Assembly: GCA_039881145.1 (NCBI GenBank)
Contig: JAYKKI010000095.1
Coordinates: forward strand, 434,001 to 498,000
Reading direction: 5' to 3'
Length of the DNA: 64,000 nucleotides
From: Druceiella hillmani
Taxonomy: Eukaryota > Arthropoda > Insecta > Lepidoptera > Hepialidae
Numbering within the stretch: position 1 is the first letter of the stretch; each line of letters begins with the position of its first letter. The notes below the pieces were generated by a model that was not told the origin of the DNA, did not search any database, and saw only the letters and a list, made by a program, of their open reading frames with translations. This document shows, piece by piece, positions 62,561-64,000 of this stretch. A program made the translations under genes and the position numbers.

Positions 62561-64000
62561 AAATATACTTAAAAAAATAAGTCACACCCTGATATTTCCG
62601 AAACTACATGTAATTATAAAATACTCTGCGATTTTTTATATGTTTCTCCTAATTAATTATGTTATGTATTAGTAAATATTTTTTTCATGAAGTCCATATT
62701 GATGATATGAATTACGATGATGTACCTCTTTTGCTTTATGATATCTTATGAAGAAGTAATATGTAAACTACTAATATTTGCGGACGACTTTGTGACCTGT
62801 GTAAATTTTAAAACAAGGACACTACTACAACTCATCACGGTGAATAATTCCAAATCGTTTAATGTACACTATCTAAATCGAAGTATTGTAATATTAAATT
62901 GATATTATTGAGTAGTTACCTAAATAAGGATTGTGTTAGGATCCTTTAAACACACTTTTTTGGTTTCAGTATTCTACACATGTTAAGCTACGAGAAAACC
63001 CTTTCTGTTAACCAGCTTTAAGAATATTTGGTAGTGATTCGTTGCTTGGTTGCAGAATTTTCAGGTAATAAACAAAAGCAGCCGTAATCTTATTAAAATA
63101 ACCAATAAAAATTTATTTTCAATTATTGTAGCCATTTTACTAATTTAGTGAAATGAATGTAGGCGAATAGAAAAGTATCCTTTACCAAATTCTCAATGTC
63201 ATATTGTGGTGGCCCCGAATCGTAACATTCAGTCAGAAATGTTTAGAATTATAAAAACACAATAAAAATACTAAATTGTAGTTTTGCCAAAAGTGTATCC
63301 GAATACAAATATAAATAGACAGAAAAATGGTTTACATATTTTTAGAAAAATGTCTTGCTAGTTTTATAGTTAAAGAAAATGAATGTGCAATAAGTCAAGT
63401 GCATTTTTGATTGTTTGAACACGTAAAACGTGGTGTTTCGTAGTTGCCTGTATATTAATAGACGTAAGAGAAATAAAATTTAATTAGAAAGTTAACACCA
63501 AATCTTGTCCACTTTTTTCTAACCCGTGGTTAGAAAACTTAAACGAGCTGGGATATTTAGCACATGGTCTGATAAATTAAACGTTAATATCATTTTAAAA
63601 TGATATCAAATTCTATAATATATACAAAGGGGTAGACAGAAATAAAGATGTTTAAAAAATTGTTAATAGATACTACTGTATCTTCAAATAAGACAGAGTT
63701 AGCTTTCGTGGTCACCAAGAAAGTCAAAGATCTATAAATCGTAATAATTTCATAAAGAACTTATTGGTTTCAGTACCTTTGATTAAATTATTTAGAGACA
63801 TTTTCAGTCTGTCTCTGCTTCAATGCCGTTTTTAGCACTAATTGGGCCAATTCAAATCGTTTTAATTTATTCTATGGTAATATTATGTATTGTAAATTAG
63901 TTTAAAATTTCCTCGGACTAAATTTACTTCAATAATAAGACGCAAAACGCTACATGTAATTACAAAGGACTACTAAAAACTATAGTGAGATAAGAAATGA

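Larger units (their letters stand above)
59780..63480 (-). repeat. Large dispersed repeat, copy R3 (longest)
   Basis: Its left part matches R2 (33180-36650) and its right part matches R1 (23590-26560), so it links them into one family of at least about 3.5 kb. Shared right-part anchors with R1 are AGTCACACCCTGATATTT (62580), GTTAAGCTACGA (62982) and the AAAATGGTTTACATATTTTT block (63325). Minus-strand reading-frame scraps are shared with R2. A frame at 62717-62902 (plus) contains LLIFADDF, which recalls an RT catalytic box, but nothing around it supports a LINE. Confidence 0.6.

Noticed and set aside
62717..62902. LLIFADDF as a LINE reverse transcriptase catalytic box
   Set aside because: Only the FADD string and a nearby Leu-Leu-Gln fit. 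Flanking RT motifs are absent and the segment belongs to repeat R3, so chance is likely.

Overview
The window looks like gene-poor, strongly AT-rich animal nuclear DNA. It has many (TA)n and (TG)n/(CA)n microsatellites, several minisatellites, and decayed transposons of metazoan type: mariner, Tc1, P-element/THAP9-like, RTE-type and Jockey-type LINEs, and a possible LTR integrase. I found no intact protein gene, rRNA, tRNA, CRISPR array or operon. An arthropod, probably an insect, fits this element mix, but nothing here fixes the species. Nearly all long reading frames are artefacts of microsatellites, polypurine tracts or tandem repeats.

Layout. 1-4935 is a foldback-like structure. Its arms are inverted copies of each other, and the left arm alone carries about 40 copies of a 58-59 bp minisatellite with higher-order organisation. 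7086-7544 is the 3' end of an RTE-type LINE and forms the clearest GC-rich island. 10158-10433 is the best copy of a hairpin-plus-tail element family present six or seven times, several with 9-12 bp target duplications. 15.2-21.6 kb holds two diverged copies of one segment, the first swollen by insertions. 23.6-26.6, 33.2-36.9 and 59.8-63.5 kb are three diverged copies of a large dispersed repeat with minus-strand reading-frame remnants; the middle copy holds a Jockey-type LINE insertion. 26.88-27.6 kb is a 100 bp minisatellite. 39.56-40.26 kb is a long polypurine tract. 42.09-42.85 kb has an internally deleted RTE fragment beside a Tc1 remnant. 46.04-54.58 kb is a young direct duplication of about 4 kb, each unit carrying a polypurine block and a dead mariner. 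55.66-56.64 kb is a P-element-type transposase relic. 61.27-61.58 kb is an exact 141 bp inverted repeat.

No genes act together here. The window records repeated transposon insertion, decay, microsatellite expansion and template-switch or unequal-exchange duplication. The least familiar items are the hairpin-plus-tail family, the foldback element with one-sided satellite expansion, and the exact inverted repeat. Similarity calls were made by eye, so boundaries are approximate unless direct or inverted repeats fix them.
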